A stretch of 64,000 nucleotides of DNA, taken from NCBI GenBank assembly GCA_903875575.1, contig CAIQWJ010000079.1, positions 1 to 64,000 on the forward strand, in the 5' to 3' direction. Each line of letters begins with the position of its first letter. Within the stretch, counting starts at the first letter, position 1. Shown piece after piece: positions 62,378 to 64,000 of the stretch. Both the position numbers and the translations under genes were made by a program. The notes beneath the pieces are model-generated. The model was not told the origin of the DNA. It was given only the letters and a program-made list of their open reading frames with translations, and made no database searches. Source of the DNA: an uncultured Acidobacteriia bacterium. Its GTDB lineage: Bacteria > Acidobacteriota > Terriglobia > Bryobacterales > Bryobacteraceae.

Positions 62378-63922
62378 ATGCAACGAACGACAATTTTAGT
62401 GGTTGATGATCGGCATGATGACCGCGAATTCATTAGTACATTGCTGACATCTTCCGGCTATTCTGTCCTTCAGGCGGAGAACATTCAGGATGGCTTAGTA
62501 ACAGCCCGCAGTGCGAGGCCGGACCTTGTCATCACGGACGTTGTAATGAAAGATGGCGATGGCTATGAGTTCGCCGGCACACTGCGCGCTGAACCGGAAA
62601 TTGGCAATGTCCCGATCATTTTCTGGACGGCGGTTTGGCACAATGAGCGCAACGCGCTGGCCCTGGCTGAAAAGTGCGGCGTTGATGCCGTAATGAGTAA
62701 GCCGACTGAACCGGATTTTATCCTTGAAACTGTGGGCGAGGTTCTACGCAGGGGCAACAAGATCGCCACCGCGGGTATTCCGTCTGAATTTCATCAGGAG
62801 CATGCACTGCTGTTGGGCAATAAAGTGCTCGAACAGACTATTGAGCTGGAAGCGTCGCATGCGAAACTCTATGCGTCAGAAAGCCAGAACCGTGCATTTT
62901 TCGAGAGAAATCCTTTTCCAATCTGGATTGCGGATGCCGAGTCGAAAGCGATTGTAGCCGTAAATGACGCCGCAATTCGGCAGTATGGTTATTCCCGTCA
63001 GGAATTTTGCGCCATGTTTTCCGGCGATTTGATAGCACGGGAGCGGGAAGAGCCGGTTATGTCTCAGCCTCCGGATTGCGGCCCCGACGCCACTTTATGC
63101 CGCCACCGATTGCGCGACGGACGAGTGATTGATGTTATCGCCTACCGGCAGGAAATCATATTTGAAGTACGCTCCGCCGTGTTGGAAATGATGCAGGACG
63201 TCACCGAACAACTGCGCCGCGACAAGGTGATCCGCGACGCCAAGGAGCAGATTCACCAACTGGCCAATAAGCACAGATTGGCGCAGGAAGAGGAGCGAAG
63301 CCGGATCTCTCGCCATCTCCACGACGAACTCGGCCAGCAATTGACCGCTCTCAGAATGACGATGCACTGGCTGTTGAAAAGGATGGCCGAAAGCAAAGCG
63401 GACTTCTCCTTTAGCCAGGCAGTCAGGGCCCTTCGCTCGTCACTGAAAGAGATCGACTCGATGATCGCAACGGTTCAGGAGGTCGCGAAGGAATTGAGGC
63501 CGGGCATCCTGGATTTCGGCATCGGAGGCGCTGTGGAGTGGCTGACGCAGGATTTTGCATCCCGCGCAGACATCGCGTGCAAAGTGCAGGTGCCGGAAAG
63601 TGAAGAAACTCTCGATCCCGTTCGCGCTACGGAGACCTATCGCATCCTCCAGGAAGCTCTCACCAATGTGGGGCGGCATTCCGGAGCGAGCCTGCTGGAA
63701 GTAGATCTCCGACGCGAGGGCGGCGCACTGGTGCTGGAGGTGCGTGATAACGGAAAGGGCATCAGTGTTTCGGAAGTCACTGGCAGCCGGGCTCTGGGTC
63801 TGCTGGGCATGCGTGAGCGCGCGGAATTGATGGGGGCGAACCTCAGCATCCGCGGGACTCCGAACGCGGGCACCACGGTCCGGCTGGAATTGCCTTTTGC
63901 GGCGAAGGCCAGTGCAGGATGA
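62378..63922 (+). CDS. Receiver-PAS-histidine kinase (NarX/DegS type)
   Basis: A 514-residue cytoplasmic kinase. Residues 1-125 are a receiver (ILVVDDRHDDREFISTLL, phosphoacceptor Asp54 in LVITDVVMKDGDG, AVMSKPTEPDF). Residues about 165-285 form a PAS domain (SQNRAFFERNPFPIWIADAE). The HisKA_3 dimerisation helix has EEERSRISRHLHDELGQQLT, with the phosphorylated His in RHLHDE near residue 314. The ATPase has ALTNVGRHSGASLLEVDL, VRDNGKGISVS and LGLLGMRERAELMGANLSIR. This kinase type pairs with NarL-type regulators such as that at 59387. The receiver at its N-terminus suggests a relay or feedback input. Its promoter is split by the IS element. Confidence 0.93.
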   Translation: MQRTTILVVDDRHDDREFISTLLTSSGYSVLQAENIQDGLVTARSARPDLVITDVVMKDGDGYEFAGTLRAEPEIGNVPIIFWTAVWHNERNALALAEKCGVDAVMSKPTEPDFILETVGEVLRRGNKIATAGIPSEFHQEHALLLGNKVLEQTIELEASHAKLYASESQNRAFFERNPFPIWIADAESKAIVAVNDAAIRQYGYSRQEFCAMFSGDLIAREREEPVMSQPPDCGPDATLCRHRLRDGRVIDVIAYRQEIIFEVRSAVLEMMQDVTEQLRRDKVIRDAKEQIHQLANKHRLAQEEERSRISRHLHDELGQQLTALRMTMHWLLKRMAESKADFSFSQAVRALRSSLKEIDSMIATVQEVAKELRPGILDFGIGGAVEWLTQDFASRADIACKVQVPESEETLDPVRATETYRILQEALTNVGRHSGASLLEVDLRREGGALVLEVRDNGKGISVSEVTGSRALGLLGMRERAELMGANLSIRGTPNAGTTVRLELPFAAKASAG

Positions 63923-63954
63923 ACCTGTTTCTCAAAGCCGCCCATGACGATGCC

Positions 63955-64000
63955 TCACCACGGCTTACGGATTTTCTTGAGAGTATCCTCCAGGCTTCCA
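63955..64000 (-). CDS. 3' end of a gene continuing beyond the window
   Basis: On the minus strand the last bases read GSLEDTLKKIRKPW and a TGA at 63955-63957, which looks like a real protein C-terminus; the rest is outside the window. It would be convergent with the kinase. Too short to identify. Confidence 0.3.
   Translation of the reverse strand, partial: GSLEDTLKKIRKPW

Noticed and set aside
63919-64000. Plus-strand frame starting at an ATGA overlap with the kinase stop
   Set aside because: Position suggests a coupled response regulator, but the 27 visible residues show no receiver start. The minus strand ends in a more protein-like C-terminus. Too short to decide.
1-64000. CRISPR array or phage remnant
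   Set aside because: No regularly spaced repeats of 25-40 bp and no integrase, capsid or terminase genes were seen; the only mobile element is the IS4-family insertion.

Overview
The window looks like a chromosomal segment of an Acidobacteriota bacterium, most likely of the Solibacter/Bryobacter type. The evidence is the gene content: two large TonB-dependent receptors with an N-terminal carboxypeptidase-regulatory (CarboxypepD_reg/Oar-like) domain and no SusD partner, a VWFA-related protein of the acidobacterial type, winged-helix/TPR and ERYIG-VFGR-type membrane regulators, PEP-CTERM proteins, oligogalacturonate lyase, and moderately high GC. The assignment is inference from families; no rRNA is present.

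Layout. 0-11 kb: a frameshifted Phd-type antitoxin, a PEP-CTERM protein, a winged-helix/TPR regulator, a VWFA-related protein, an exported zinc protease-like protein, an exported peroxiredoxin, an ECF sigma/anti-sigma pair, and a MazF-type toxin broken by one nonsense codon, followed by a zone of decayed gene fragments. 11-22 kb: a carbohydrate-uptake island (TonB receptor, divergent membrane regulator, oligogalacturonate lyase, cupin, second TonB receptor). 22-27 kb: a TPR protein and an MGDG-synthase-like glycosyltransferase, then a translationally coupled PHP/DUF2062/GH1 operon. 27-37 kb: metabolic genes (NAD-dependent dehydrogenase, HbpS/GlcG-like protein, purine nucleoside permease, zinc alcohol dehydrogenase, diacylglycerol kinase-like/metallophosphoesterase pair, oleate hydratase, FKBP). 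37-47 kb: housekeeping and stress genes: ArsA-type ATPase with a small cysteine-rich partner, rarA, a SpoU methyltransferase, a PerR-like/pterin dehydratase/AhpC/AhpD peroxide operon, radical SAM, CYTH and zinc-ribbon proteins, tRNA-Arg(UCG). 47-55 kb: a three-domain phosphodiesterase-TPR-sulfotransferase protein, a 1003-aa secreted beta-helix protein, a second PEP-CTERM protein. 55-64 kb: a signalling block with a sigma-54 activator, a GGDEF/EAL protein with a frameshift, a NarL-type regulator, a lone receiver, an IS4-family element, and a receiver-PAS-NarX-type histidine kinase.

The clearest new observations are at the right end. The IS element (60793-62296) has perfect 12-bp ends and a 9-bp target duplication. 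Removing it restores a near-consensus promoter (TTGACA, 17 bp, TATATA) ahead of the histidine kinase, so the insertion has split that promoter. The target itself is the second copy of an imperfect tandem duplication of the 3' end of the receiver gene. About 1.5 kb upstream, the EAL domain is thrown out of frame at a GGGG run. Together with the broken antitoxin and toxin near the left end, this gives a window with several small recent lesions. These are either real decay/phase switching or assembly errors, and read-level checking would decide between them.
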